A program made the position numbers and the translations under genes. The notes below the pieces were generated by a model. The model was not told the origin of the DNA, made no database searches, and saw nothing but the letters and a program-made list of their open reading frames with translations. Shown here one piece after another: positions 36,409 to 47,545 of a DNA stretch of 64,000 nt; within the stretch, counting starts at the first letter, position 1; each line of letters opens with the position of its first letter. Origin of the DNA: Penicillium oxalicum (lineage: Eukaryota > Ascomycota > Eurotiomycetes > Eurotiales > Aspergillaceae); contig NC_064655.1 in NCBI RefSeq assembly GCF_001723175.1, forward strand, positions 1,612,001 to 1,676,000, read 5' to 3'.

Positions 36409-37330
36409 ATGAACGCACAGTGTCTACGAGCTGTACCTCCAGTACGGCAAAGCGCATCATTAGCTTTGCGCCAGCTCCCACACCGAGAGCTCACTCGACT
36501 TTACGCGACACAAACCGGTCCACGCCCGAAGCGCCGGAATATCACGGTCTTGTCCGACGATGGTCGATACGAGTGGGGTGAGCTGAGCGGGCGAGAGAAG
36601 GTGTCGCGCGCGACGCAGCAGTCGATCAATTTTGTTGTGGTGCTGGCTGGTGCTGTTTTGACGGTATGAACCCCTCCGATCATAGACGCCATCTTTATCC
36701 GGCGTGATGAGGAGAGAGCAGTGCACTGGATGCATTTTTGACCGATCGCTGACTATGTGACGGCTTTCTCCAGGGCGGAGTATTCTATCTTTTCTGGACA
36801 GATGTCGTTTCCCCGAACAGTCGAACGTGGCAATACGAGAAAGCCGTGGAGCGCGTAAAAGAAGACCCGCGATGCATACAGCTCTTGGGCGATCGGAGAG
36901 AGATTAGAGCATTTGGCGAAACCACGAACAGTCGCTGGGCGCGGAATAGGCCGGTTGCGTGAGTCAACCATGAGACCAAACCCACCATTTAGGAAATTGG
37001 TCGACGAGCTAACGAGCGTGGACAGTTCCACGGTGGAAAAGGACCGACTCGGCCGGGAGCATCTTCGGATGAATTTTAATGTATGTTTCTGGTGTATGTT
37101 CGCTTCTTGATGCATGGCTGCGGTCGACTGAACTTATCGTATAGGTCGAGGGCCCTTTGAACTCCGGTGTCGTCTTTGTGCATCTCATGAAGCCCTTGGA
37201 CAAGGATGAGTGGGAATACCAGCTTCTTGCCCTCGATGTGAAGGGTCACTCTCGTATCATTCTGGAAAAGGCCGCAGAAAAACCCAGTGTGGCTAGCTCA
37301 TTGAAGCTTTTCGGGATCCAGTGGCGTTGA
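36409..37330 (+). CDS. tim21: Mitochondrial import subunit Tim21
   Basis: Inner-membrane TIM23-complex subunit that binds the intermembrane-space domain of Tom22 and links import to the respiratory chain. Exons 36409-36663, 36774-36958, 37026-37080 and 37145-37330 give 226 aa. The N-terminus is a basic presequence (CLRAVPPVRQSASLALRQLP). A membrane span at about 73-94 (INFVVVLAGAVLT plus GGVFYLFW) is followed by the Tim21 core with EDPRCIQLLGDRREIRAFGE and a late strand NSGVVFVHLMKPLDKDEWEYQL. The alternative first ATG at 36352 would prepend 19 residues. Complete and of normal size. Confidence 0.93.
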
Positions 37331-38136
37331 TTTGTGACCACGCCTGAATCTTACTCCGCAGCAGACGGGTCTGACACTTTTTCTTCGATGACCAGGAGCT
37401 CATTTCGAAGACCTCCTGCAAAACAGGTGGTTTGAGAGACACGTATCATGTACCTGGGCCCTTACTGTTTGGATCACAGTCGTCGATGATCGGTGCTTCT
37501 CCGGAGAGGAGTTGAATACCACTACTCACTCACTGTACTTTTATTAAGCCTAGGCCCAACTGGCAGTTTCAGTTGCTGGCCAGCTCATTTCCATTTTATG
37601 TATCAGATCACAATCATGCTCAGTACGAAAGGACCTTGACAGGCCCTTCTCTCCAGTGCCGCCATCTTCTTTGCAAACAGCGTGATCCTAGTCTCCACGC
37701 CAGAATGAATAACGAAGCGCCTCTAGTAGGACATTGGTTTCTTCTGTCAAAGCCAGCATCAATCGATTGCGTTTACATTGCATCTTCAAGCAGCCAAGAC
37801 AGAGCAGCATGAACATAATAATAGGATCTTGATCTTTCCCACGGAATTGCTATTGCAGATTGGAAGAGAAAAAAATATGTGTATTTGTTGCGGCATCAGT
37901 TGCAGTGCCACAAGCCACAGCTGGTACTTATACTCTGGTCGTGGCTGGGCTGCGACCCACCGCCGAGGATGGGCGGCAGAAAGGCCAGTTGCACAAGTGG
38001 GCTGCCGGTCGAACAAGGACCACGTTCGCCGCTCCCAAGAACTCCATCTCGGCTTCTTTGCTGGGCCGCTCAACTATACCTGTTCTCCACCCCTTTTCTA
38101 TCCCTCTCCCAGCAAAGACTCACTCCTTCACCCACG
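37331..38136. other. Intergenic region
   Basis: 3' UTR of tim21 and promoter of glo3. The last 50 bp before 38137 are pyrimidine-rich. No gene or repeat is supported. Confidence 0.7.
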
Positions 38137-39908
38137 ATGAGTGCCTCAAAGGCGCAGTCTCAAAAGATTTTTGAGAAGCTGAAGCTCAAGCCCGCCAACA
38201 AGGTATCTCTCACCCCCACCAATATCTCTGCTGCTACCCGAAGCCGCTGGGTACCTGGGTAATTGACATGTTTTGGCCATGATCCGCTGACGCATCTTTC
38301 TGGCGACAAGATTTGCTTTGACTGTGGCTCCAAGAATCCAACATGGTCGTCGGTGCCCTTCGGTATCTACCTTTGCCTTGATTGCTCGGCACACCACCGC
38401 AACTTGGGTGTCCACATCTCCTTTGTTCGATCTACCAACCTCGACCGTATGTTGACCGCGCCCCCGACTGGCTCACGGGCGGGCCACGTCCACGGAGCAC
38501 AAATATACTGACTGTCAGACTCCACACAGAATGGCAATGGGAGCAACTTCGGGTGATGAAAGTCGGTGGAAACGAGTCCGCCACGAAGTATTTCCAGACT
38601 CACGGTGGATCAGCTGCGCTGGCGAGCAAGGATCCCAAGACCAAGTACACCTCCAATGCCGCGGTCAAGTATAAGGAAGAGCTCAAGCGTCGTGCTGCGC
38701 TGGACGCGCAACAGTCAGTAACTCCCATCTCTGCCAATGGGCGCTTTGCTGTGGCGGGAAGCGATGTTGACAGCGCATGGAACAGATACCCAACCGAAGT
38801 CGTGATCACGGATGTCCCCGCGGGTACCCCATCAGACGGCTCCGCAACTCCAGCCGGTGACCAAGATGACGACTTCTTTTCATCTTGGGACAAGCCCTCG
38901 ATCAAGCGGCCCAGCAACCCCCCCTCACGTACCGGAACCCCATCTGTCGTGGGTCGCAGCGGCTCCCCGTTCCTGAACGCCGGTGCGGGCGCCAATGGTG
39001 CCCGCTCCAAATCACCTCTGTCCGCGTCCGAGGACAAGGCCGCTGCACCTGCGCCTTCTCCTGCTCCGACGGCCATCCGTGCAAACGCCGCTGCGCGCAA
39101 AACCACCCCTGGCTCTGCCGCAAAGAAGGGCAGTATTCTCGGAGCTAAGAAGGCGCCCAAGCTCGGCGCCAAGAAGGTGGTTGCCAGTGACGTCGATTTT
39201 GATGAGATGGAGCGCAAGGCCAAGGAGGAAGCAGAGCGCATTGAGAAGCTGGGGTATGACCCTGAAGCTGAGCAGGCCGAGGCCAAAGCTGCCGCCACCC
39301 CATCTATCGCTTCGCCTACCCCAATCAGCCCGACTCGCGGCGGATTTGGTGCCACTGGAAAGTCCCAAGAGCGTAGTTCCGGCGATGTTGAGCGATTGGG
39401 CATGGGAATGAGCAAGCTTGGTTTCGGTCAGGTGTCAAAGCCCCCGGCTCCCAGGAAGCTTGGGTTCGGTGCTGTGGGCCCTGCCAAGCCCAGCGCCCAG
39501 GACGGTGCGTATTATTTTTCAATCTATGAGTGAAAAATGATGATTCTAACATATACAACAGAGGAGGAACTTGCTGAAGCCAAGAGCCGCTTTGGCACCC
39601 AGAAGGGTATCTCTTCGGATGAGTTCTTTGGCCGCGATCGTTTCGATCCCAAGGCCCAGGCGGAAGCTAAGCAGAGACTTGGCGAATTCGATGGCGCCAC
39701 CTCCATCTCCAGCAATGCCTACTTCGGCCGGCCCGAGGACGACCTACCCACGGTCGACGATGGCTATGGGGACTTGGAGAACGCTGCGAAGGACTTTGTC
39801 CGACGGTTTGGTATCACCGCCGGCGATGATCTTGAGAACCTGACACAGCTGGTAGGCGAGGGGGCCACGAAACTCCAAGGGGCTATTCGCAGCTACCTCA
39901 ACAGCTAA
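38137..39908 (+). CDS. glo3: ArfGAP Glo3 (ArfGAP2/3 type)
   Basis: GTPase-activating protein for Arf1 in COPI-vesicle retrieval from Golgi to ER. Exons 38137-38202, 38311-38446, 38530-39504 and 39562-39908 give 507 aa. The GAP domain (about 15-125) has the zinc finger C-x2-C-x16-C-x2-C (Cys24, Cys27, Cys44, Cys47) and the arginine finger Arg52 in SAHHRNLG, followed by [19 protein letters not shown]. The middle is Ser/Pro/Ala-rich with repeated Lys-Ala blocks ([18 protein letters not shown]). C-terminal Glo3-type motifs are present: [26 protein letters not shown] and [11 protein letters not shown]. These distinguish Glo3/ArfGAP2-3 from Gcs1/ArfGAP1. Confidence 0.95.
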
Positions 39909-40915
39909 AGACGAAATGAAGTTACTTGCGACTGGACCAGCTCCAATTTTGTATTCTCAAATACACAGCAATCTCGATGACCTCTTTCCCCTTCGTGACT
40001 GTTTTCCGATTATTCTCTGTGATGCATGATGAATACTTGTCTGTCTTGAACTCCCGTTCGCTCCCGTCAACTTCTGCCTTTACGCCTTCTTCCTACGCCA
40101 ATATCACACATGACCAGGTGGGAATGTCACAGGGTACCGAACTGATGATACCGTGAATGAGCCTCTGTCCGTTTTTCTTTTTTTGATATTTACTGGTCTT
40201 GTGGCTTTTATAGCAAAAAGCGGAAATCGCGAATGACCTGAAGTATATCAGGATACCTTTGTATTGCTTTTCATTGCTTTTCTTATCCTTTTTGCATGCA
40301 CACTGGTCTGCCGGGATCTATACTTATTGAGAAAAGTAACACATTGATTCCCCTTTAGAAGAATTTCGACAATTATCCTGCAACCATGTTAAGCACACCG
40401 ATGTGTTGGGCGGCAAGCGATGGGTCTGTCTCGCTCCTTTCATTGTGCTACTGTCTCGAGCCTGATCAGGTACAAGTTCCGATTCTTCGCACATCAAGTG
40501 ACCACTGTAGTCCGGTAAAACGAATGGAACAGAGTAGCGCTTGGTCTCTCAAAGGCCTTAATTTTGACATTTGTCTCACCGCAGCGCCAATTTATCACCC
40601 TGGAGCCCGGTTCGTACGGTAGCCTTTTCATTGCTTCTCATACGAGCGACTCTTAGGATCGGTGCCGGCCCATTATGGAGAGCTATCAACGAAAAAGCTG
40701 GACTTGACAGTTTTTACGCCATTCAATTTAGATTGAATTATCTAGATGGAGACTAATTCCAACTCGTGCAAGAGATTGATGTGCGGCTTAAGAGCCTCCA
40801 AGCTTATTTCCACACTGTAGACCGTTTTTCGCGCCCCTTGCTCTCGATAGTCGACCTACTGGGATAAGGCTCGAGCTCCGAGATGGGCTCCTCCGGTATA
40901 CGGGCAAGGCGATGG
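39909..40915. other. Convergent 3' spacer
   Basis: 1.0 kb between glo3 and the convergent Zn2Cys6 gene. Moderately AT-rich; both 3' UTRs are expected here. No supported coding region. Confidence 0.65.
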
Positions 40916-43205
40916 CTAGGCTGTCTGATCGATCTCCCTGCTTGCCTTTGTCACACCACAAGACCCCAGCCAGACGAGTCTCATGACGAAATCGCTGAGC
41001 TCTCGCACATGCAAGAGCTCGTCCTTTGTCAGAGAAGTCGTGGGCATGTCGCTTATCATGTTCGAGGTCGATATGAGGAGCTCTAGATCTTTGCGCGATC
41101 GGGCATCGAGAGGGTGGATGATGATGTTGAGGAAGAGTGTCAACGCCGCTACCTGCGAATATAATGTGACAAAGCTTTCGATTGAATTAGCAGATTTCTC
41201 TATTGTTGGAGGAAAACAGCCTGAGGAGGAATGAGCTTGTGATAGGTGACATTGCTTACCGAAAGGCATCTTCTCCGATTCTTTCGATCAAGTACTTCAA
41301 ACATTTGATTGTCGAACGGCTTGCTTCTAAAGAGATGTCGAAGCTCGAGTGCACGACAGAGTGTAGATCCGGGCCACCTTCGTTCGGTACAAGCGTACAC
41401 TTTCTCACTGTCGTATGAATGACCGTCATCAAATGGTGATATTCTAGATGGAGAGCCACAATCCGAATCATGCATGACACTGACGATGGATCCTCGTCGT
41501 CCGCATTTGGCAGAGTGTCATCGGAGACGAACAGTGCGGGGCGGTATTCCTCATCGAAAGAAAGACGCCAGCGCTCTAGGTTCTGATCCATTTCTCGAAT
41601 GTGTTGCAGAAGTTGGTTGTTTTTTGCCTTTATCGCCTGCGTCGAAAACAGTTTTTGGTAGACCTTTTCTTTCTCAACGGCGAGCTTGATCTCGCCAGGA
41701 AAATGAGCTCTCCATGTATGTTCTCGGGGCTCTATGAAGCTCTTGGTTGTCGGATTGAAGACCATCGAGCCATCCCCTCCAAAGGGATTGTAATTGAAGG
41801 GCTGAACTAAGTCGCAGTACGCCTCAGTAAGCAGCGGCGGTTTACCTGTGAACAGGGAGATGTTTTTGTCGAGGATATACGAAATCCAAAAGAGCGACTC
41901 TATGTTCTGGTGATCCAGGAGGCCTTGCATGCCAAGACTTTCCATAGTCGAAGGGTGTGAATCAATGTGCCCTTTCAGCGCAAAGATGATACGACACGCA
42001 TTTGACTGATAAAATGTTGCACCATGCCAGTCTGTGCGAAGAATGCAAAGTATTTGCTGTATCCCCAAGTCAGTTTACCCAACAATCCAGAGCAATCAGG
42101 TCTAAAAACTCTATCTTACGAGCATGGTTGTAGCTTCTAGGGTGGAAAGGCTCTCATCATCGGCGATATGCAGCAGGAGAGAGTGTGCTTTTGCCGCGTA
42201 CAAGTCTTCATCGTCAGGCGAGGAGATATGCGGTGCGCCTAGACGAGGTTTCAGAGCCAGCATGCTCAGCACACACGCCTTGGCTGAGATTTGTGCTGTT
42301 GTGTAGTTTGGCCCGTCTGGGGGCTCGTACGCTGTCTTCATCCGTGCCTCAACCGAGTTCTCATCACAGAGTACTGGGTACGCAAGTCTGAACGAGGACT
42401 CAAGATAGGCTTTCATGACTTCACGAGCAAATTCCTTTTCAGGCAACTTGCAAGAGACTGGTGAAAGAGAGACATCGGCAGAAAAATGTCCCCAGAGCGT
42501 CTGGATCGGAATACTGAAGTCAGCTCGCGACACTTGCTGGCCAGTTCTTTGGGAAATCCAGCGGTGGCCTGCTTCCGATGAAATAGCGATACCATTAAAG
42601 TACCAATTAGGACCCCATTGACAAACATGCTTTCTTGGCCTGGAATGGCTCGTTGCATCGAAAGTAGTTGTTGGCTCAGAAGCAGTCTCCTGCTGTGATC
42701 GAGCAGCAGGAGAGGCAGGGCTTCGAGAAAGAACGCTCGCACCTCTACCACTTGCTGCAGTTGAAGCTCGATCGGCGGTCGTTGGTGATTCACCAGTGGA
42801 TCTGATTCCTGCCAAAGCACCTTCTAGTTCCTCTAGACGCTGGAATAAGTTCTGTACATCACTACAGGGAAAGCAGGGGGAGGCTTCAGCACCACAGAGA
42901 CAATTTCAATGCATCCGCTCTCGTTCAAGAAAGATAGGGCACACCTGCTACGTCTCTTTTTGCGCGGCATCTCTCTGATGAATGTGCATTCAATCTTACG
43001 ATCCTGACACCACTCGCAAGGGCCAATGGAATCAGGAAGCACGCAATGACCCTTGTCAAAGAAGTAAGTATTTTGGAAGCCCTCGGCCCTACAAGATCTA
43101 GAGGCGATCTTGACTGATTCGAATGGAGCTGGGTAGCGCTACCTTTCTTCTGTAACAAGCATCGCATGCCTTTTTCTGAGGTAAGTGGTTCCTTTTCGGT
43201 GGCAT
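40916..43205 (-). CDS. Zn2Cys6 transcription factor with fungal_trans domain
   Basis: Five exons, 43205-43143, 43051-42945, 42861-42120, 42056-41260 and 41174-40916, give 655 aa. The first intron splits the zinc cluster; joining KKACDACYRRK to GHCVLPD gives a perfect C-x2-C-x6-C-x8-C-x2-C-x6-C (Cys14, 17, 24, 33, 36, 43), followed by basic PRKKRR. Exon 3 begins with a short leucine-rich coiled coil (VQNLFQRLEELEGALAG), the usual dimerisation element. The fungal-specific regulatory domain spans about 130-560, with LESLFWISYILDKNISLFTG-like text (HQNIESLFWISYILDK). The last acceptor was placed at 41175 because it alone keeps the frame and has GCTAAT upstream. A start at 43286 would add 27 residues. 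It is divergent from a ferroportin gene, its candidate target. Confidence 0.88.
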
Positions 43206-43557
43206 TGTGTAGGGCGTACGCTCTGTGCAATATATCGGAGAAGTTGGCTGGTTATTGTCGGAGGTTTCGGAGGCCGCAGCGTACATTCACGTGAGGACAG
43301 GATCATGTGTCACTTCTGTGACTGGCTATGTGGACCCCACCTAGAGAGGCTTAGTTCTCACCGCGGTCGCCATGTCTCCACATGTTTCGATGAGCCCTCA
43401 AACTATCGACAACCAACGGAGCCCGAGATCTCCGGAGCGTAAAACACACATTGACGCGGCCATCTTCAAGCCACGATGTCAAGCTTTATCTCATGTCACA
43501 GCTCTGAAGAGCCATTACTCAACCTTGGCATAGCGAAATTCTGATACATTGGACGTA
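43206..43557. promoter_or_regulatory. Bidirectional promoter, Zn2Cys6 regulator / ferroportin
   Basis: A 352-bp spacer between divergent starts holds several recognisable sites. There is a direct repeat CGG-N6-CGG (43259-43270, within TCGGAGG repeated), a form bound by some zinc-cluster dimers. TCACGTGA lies at 43287-43294. Two GATA-type sites are on the minus strand, read as CTATCG (43403-43408) and TTATCT (43486-43491), both fitting HGATAR, the site of iron-responsive SreA-type GATA repressors. Sites are seen in sequence; use is inference. Confidence 0.5.
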
Positions 43558-45418
43558 ATGACTGACAGCTGGAGGGATCATTCGAGCAACAGTGAGTGTA
43601 CTCATCTCATTGCAGGTTTCGAAAATGTTGGTGAAACAGTCTCAAGCTCCTATTTCGACAACCAAAAAAGCAGTATCCCAGCCAGGATAACTCATCGTCT
43701 CTATATTTCTCATTTCCTGTCAACGTGGAACTCACGTGTCTTCGAATTCGGGGCTGTTCTGTACCTGGCCACTATCTATTCCGGAACATTGCTACCGATG
43801 TCTATTTATGCACTGTCCCGTGGGTTGTCAGCAATTATCTTTGCTTCAGCTGTGGGTCACTACATTGACGTGGGAGACCGCTTGAAAGTCGTCCGTTTAT
43901 CAATTGGTAAGTGGCAATCCAAGGACAGATATCCAGTGGCAGTTGGCCCGCCTGACGAGGTGATTCATAGTACTTCAACGGCTTGTTGTGGCTGCATCCT
44001 GCCTTGTATTTTATAAACTAGCAGTCGGAGCGCCTGGCTCTCGATGGATGAATCTGGGTCTTCTCGTATCGCTCACTGTGCTGGCATGCGTTGAGAAGCT
44101 ATGCTCGATATTGAATATGGTATCAGTGGAGAAAGACTGGGTATACTTTTTTTTGAGCCAAAAATTTGGTTTAGTTGCTCAATTACTGACGTTGCATGGC
44201 AGGTCGTCGTGGTAGCTGGTGACAATCATGCTGGACTCAGAAGTTCGTGGGCTATCCTTCCCCACTGGCCGCTGCTTGAAGCTAATCTACAGCCAAACAC
44301 AGCGATGAACGCCCAGATGCGACGCATCGACTTGGTCTGCAAGCTAGTTGGACCTTTGTTCATTGCCCTTCTCGACGGGATATCCACACGAACAGCCATC
44401 ATTGTAAATTTTGGAATGAACGTTTGTTCCGTGGTCATTGAATACTACTCGATTGCCAAGGTGAGATTCTCAGGTTCTTCCTCCAAGACCGGGAACTTTG
44501 GAATGCTTTCTCTGATGCATACTTCCAGGTGTACTATGAAGTGGCAGAACTCCAAGAGCCAAAGAAGAGCGCTGCACCTCTTCACAGGGAGCCTGCGCGG
44601 CTAGGCTTCCCTGCGCGTGCGTGGAATGCGATACGCCAGAGCGTCAGACACTCACTCAAGGATTTTGCCCTCTATTTCAAACATCAACTTTTCCTTCCGT
44701 CTTTGGCCAGCGCTTTACTTTACCTGACAGTGCTCTCGTTTTCTGGACAGATGGTCACTTGGCTCCTGTCCACAGGGTTCAGTTCGACACAAGTCGCTGT
44801 TGCCAGAACAATAGCCGTAGCTTTTGAAGTGTTAGCCACATGGCTTGCCCCGTCTCTCATGGGTAAAATTGGCCCCATTCGCGCGGCTTTATGGCTAGTA
44901 AGCTGGCAGATATCGTGTTTAGTCGGTGGCTTTGCCGTTTTTTGGATTTTCGTCAGCCGGCCTTTTGTCTCGGCGTCTGGGCTGGTCGGCGGCACGATTC
45001 TTAGCCGACTGGGTCTTCGGGGATTCGATCTCTGTGCACAGATCCTGGTTCAAGAGGTGAGCCGCGGAACGTTTGATATAACACCGCTGTCTGACGGCAC
45101 ATACTGATATTTGTGACAAATTTGTAGGGAATCGAAGCTGATGCTCGAGGCTCTTTTTCTTCCACTGAGGCGGCATGGCAGAATTTCTTCGAGATCTGTT
45201 CCTACGTCTCCACAATTATCTTCGCTCGTCCTGATCAATTCGAGTGGCCTGCTTTGATCAGCATCGTTGCCGTCACTGTCGCTGGAATGCTGTACGCGCT
45301 ATATGTGCGTCTTCAGCGTGGACACTTGTTGCATTTGCCTGGTTGCTTGACCCATGAGCGTTTCAATCGATCGGGACAAGCTGCTTTTAACAGAATCTCC
45401 TCTTTTTCAGATTTCTGA
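43558..45418 (+). CDS. Ferroportin-family (SLC40A) metal exporter
   Basis: Multi-pass transporter related to animal ferroportin and plant IREG, which move Fe(II) and other divalent metals out of the cytosol to outside or vacuole. Exons 43558-43906, 43971-44140, 44203-44242, 44303-44460, 44529-45056 and 45128-45418 give 511 aa. Marks are LYISHFLSTWNSRVFEFGAV (first helix), AGDNHAGLR joined across intron 3 to TMNAQMRRIDLVCKLVGPL, the family core motif, then VYYEVAELQEPK and a C-terminal half of repeated hydrophobic helices with RLGLRGFDLCAQILVQE. The intron 3 donor is GTTCGT, weak but frame-keeping. Ten or more membrane spans are likely. Plasma-membrane versus vacuolar location is not decidable here. 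Confidence 0.88.
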
Positions 45419-45755
45419 TACTACTTTGAAATTCAATGTTTCTGTCCCAGCAATGACGGGGTACATTTCACCGGAGATTCGCGCTCAAATAAACAAGAAT
45501 AGAGTCTGCCTGGCTGCAGCTACACAATTTGAAATGGCCCTAAGATCTGTATGTCTATGAGATACAAGAATTATTTCCTCTCTAAGAGACAACATTGAGT
45601 GAAGTATGTTTTTTTGAGCACTTTGTACAGTCTGTATAGTGAGCAAAAAGCCCAGTCTTGGTAGACTGCCCTTCCATAATATACTCTTATTTCTTGCTTC
45701 AAGTTGGCTTCACAGCTTGACCGGTAGTTGAGCAAGAGTCTGCAATGGAAGCGCC
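45419..45755. other. Convergent 3' spacer
   Basis: 337 bp between the ferroportin and kelch stops; AT-rich with no further features. Confidence 0.75.
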
Positions 45756-46819
45756 TCACGCAAAAGAAAGCTTCCATAAATCACCGAGACGATCATTCGA
45801 CTCTCCCAGCCCGCCGTGAACGATGATAGTATCGGTGGACATGACGTCGGCATCAAACCAGCCCCTGGCGACCGGAAGCTCAGTCCCACGCAGCTCCACC
45901 TGTTCCCACTTCTTGTCTTCGATATCAAAAATCCACACATCACCGAGCATTTTCCCAGCACCCTGGTGACCAAGTGAACTGGGATCTCGCTCTCCAAACA
46001 TGGTAATCAGGTAGGAGCGGCCGAGAACAGAAATCGGAAGCAAAGCGCTCACACTCCGCGGTGATGGCCCATTCTTCCCATCCGCAGGATAGATGTAGGT
46101 ATTCCACGAATCTGTCTCGGGGGTGTAGATGTCAAGATTGCCACCTTGCTCAGTCTTACCATCAAATCCATTCATGCGGTATATTTTACCACCCACGAAC
46201 GTGATCGAAGTTCCGCCGCGAGGAGGGTCGAACGCAGGCGCACATTGCTTCCATTCTCTGCGTAAGACACTGAAAGACCACAGGTCTGATAGCCGCCCAG
46301 ACTCGGGACACCCTGCATGGACAAAGAGTGTGTCTTTGCCGTCGCTGGTCATACAGTGATAGCTCCTCGCCGCAGGGACAGCATCAGAATTGGAGATCGA
46401 GGGCTGGATCCGACACCAGGTAGAGCTTGAGGGGTCAAATTCCCAGACTGAGCCTTGCTCATCAATCGGGGCCATGTCGACGCCTCCTCTGCCGGAGAAG
46501 AGGTATATCTTATCACCAATAGTTGCAGACGCAGTGCCGACACGCGCAGTAGGAGAGAGGGACGATTGAGGTTGCGTGACAGCCTCATCTGTAACTATAG
46601 AATTGAAATTATCAGCTTGAGTGGCAGTTAGGTGTGCGTATTCGACAACACACCTTGATTGTTCAAGACCACGGCGTATATGTTGTTGTCTCTTGGCTCG
46701 CGAGGATGCAGCTCTCCTCCAAAAATGTAAGCCCGATCGCCAACGACCGAAACAACCTGGGATGAGCGCTGGAGGACCTCAGCCTCCAGAAGTTTGTCAC
46801 ATTTCGCGGTGATTAGCAT
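45756..46819 (-). CDS. Kelch-repeat beta-propeller protein
   Basis: Exons 46819-46654 and 46594-45756 give 334 aa made almost wholly of kelch motifs. Repeat starts are seen as RAYIFGGELHPRE, KIYLFSGRGG, TLFVHAGCPESGRLSDLWSF, KIYRMNGFDGKTEQGGNLDIY, YLITMFGERDPSS and TIIVHGGLGESNDRLGDLWKL, with the usual downstream Trp (STWCRI, REWKQC, DSWNTY, KKWEQV). This makes a six-bladed propeller. Length and layout resemble plant nitrile-specifier-like kelch proteins, which need bound iron, and many uncharacterised fungal homologues. No signal peptide or partner domain. Function unknown; the ferroportin neighbour is convergent, so shared control is not implied. Confidence 0.85.
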
Positions 46820-47545
46820 TTTGATAATGATCAATGGAAAAATTGAAGCTCTAGAGTTTGAAATGTGACACACAGTCCAAGCGGCGCAGTCACTACAAAT
46901 ACTGAAGTATAGCACTCGCCGCCATAGTGCCCATGCATGGCTCACGCACTTTCACAGTGGAGGCGACGGGAGGTTCCGAATCGCCGTGGCATCGAAGCAG
47001 ATGGCGTTTGTGAGTAGCCACTCAGATGGTTGGAATCGCTCAGCTCCACGTCACATATTCGGGATTCCCAGCCCACTAAGCCCAGAACGGCACTAGTGAA
47101 AATGTTTCGAGCAAAGAACGGCCTCCGAAAGCTCCGAAGGACTGAGGTGAGAGAAAGGACTGACTCGCAAGGTTGCAGTGGTAAATCGTAGCATCCATCG
47201 GTACAGCACATCTGAAAGATTCAGCATGATATTGTTAATCAGAAATGGCAGATGCTCATCCCGTGATCCCCCCATAGCACCCATAGGGTTAAAGGGCACC
47301 AAATACCCGTATTTCTGAAAGAAGAAAAAGAAATGCATTCCTTCTGGGCATTTTCATACACCTATATCATTTTCGGAGTGATGGGCTGATGAGAAGTGAT
47401 ATCCGTAACTCTCAGTGATACCGTTGTGCCCTTTCACAGAATATTATTGCTATGTTGCGGCGTCCTTTTCGTTCAAGGAAACTTGGCGCCCGCCTCAAAG
47501 ATACTTGTCAGTCGGCTACTTCTGATAAGTTGGAGATTGTGTGGC
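46820..47545. other. Intergenic region
   Basis: Promoter of the kelch gene and 3' UTR of the GNAT-like gene. Short frames on the minus strand here (for example near 47093-47338, starting with a Phe run) lack domain or splice support. Confidence 0.6.

Noticed and set aside
47093..47338. Minus-strand frame beginning with a Phe run
   Set aside because: It lies in the kelch promoter, has no domain or supported start, and its end overlaps shadow frames.
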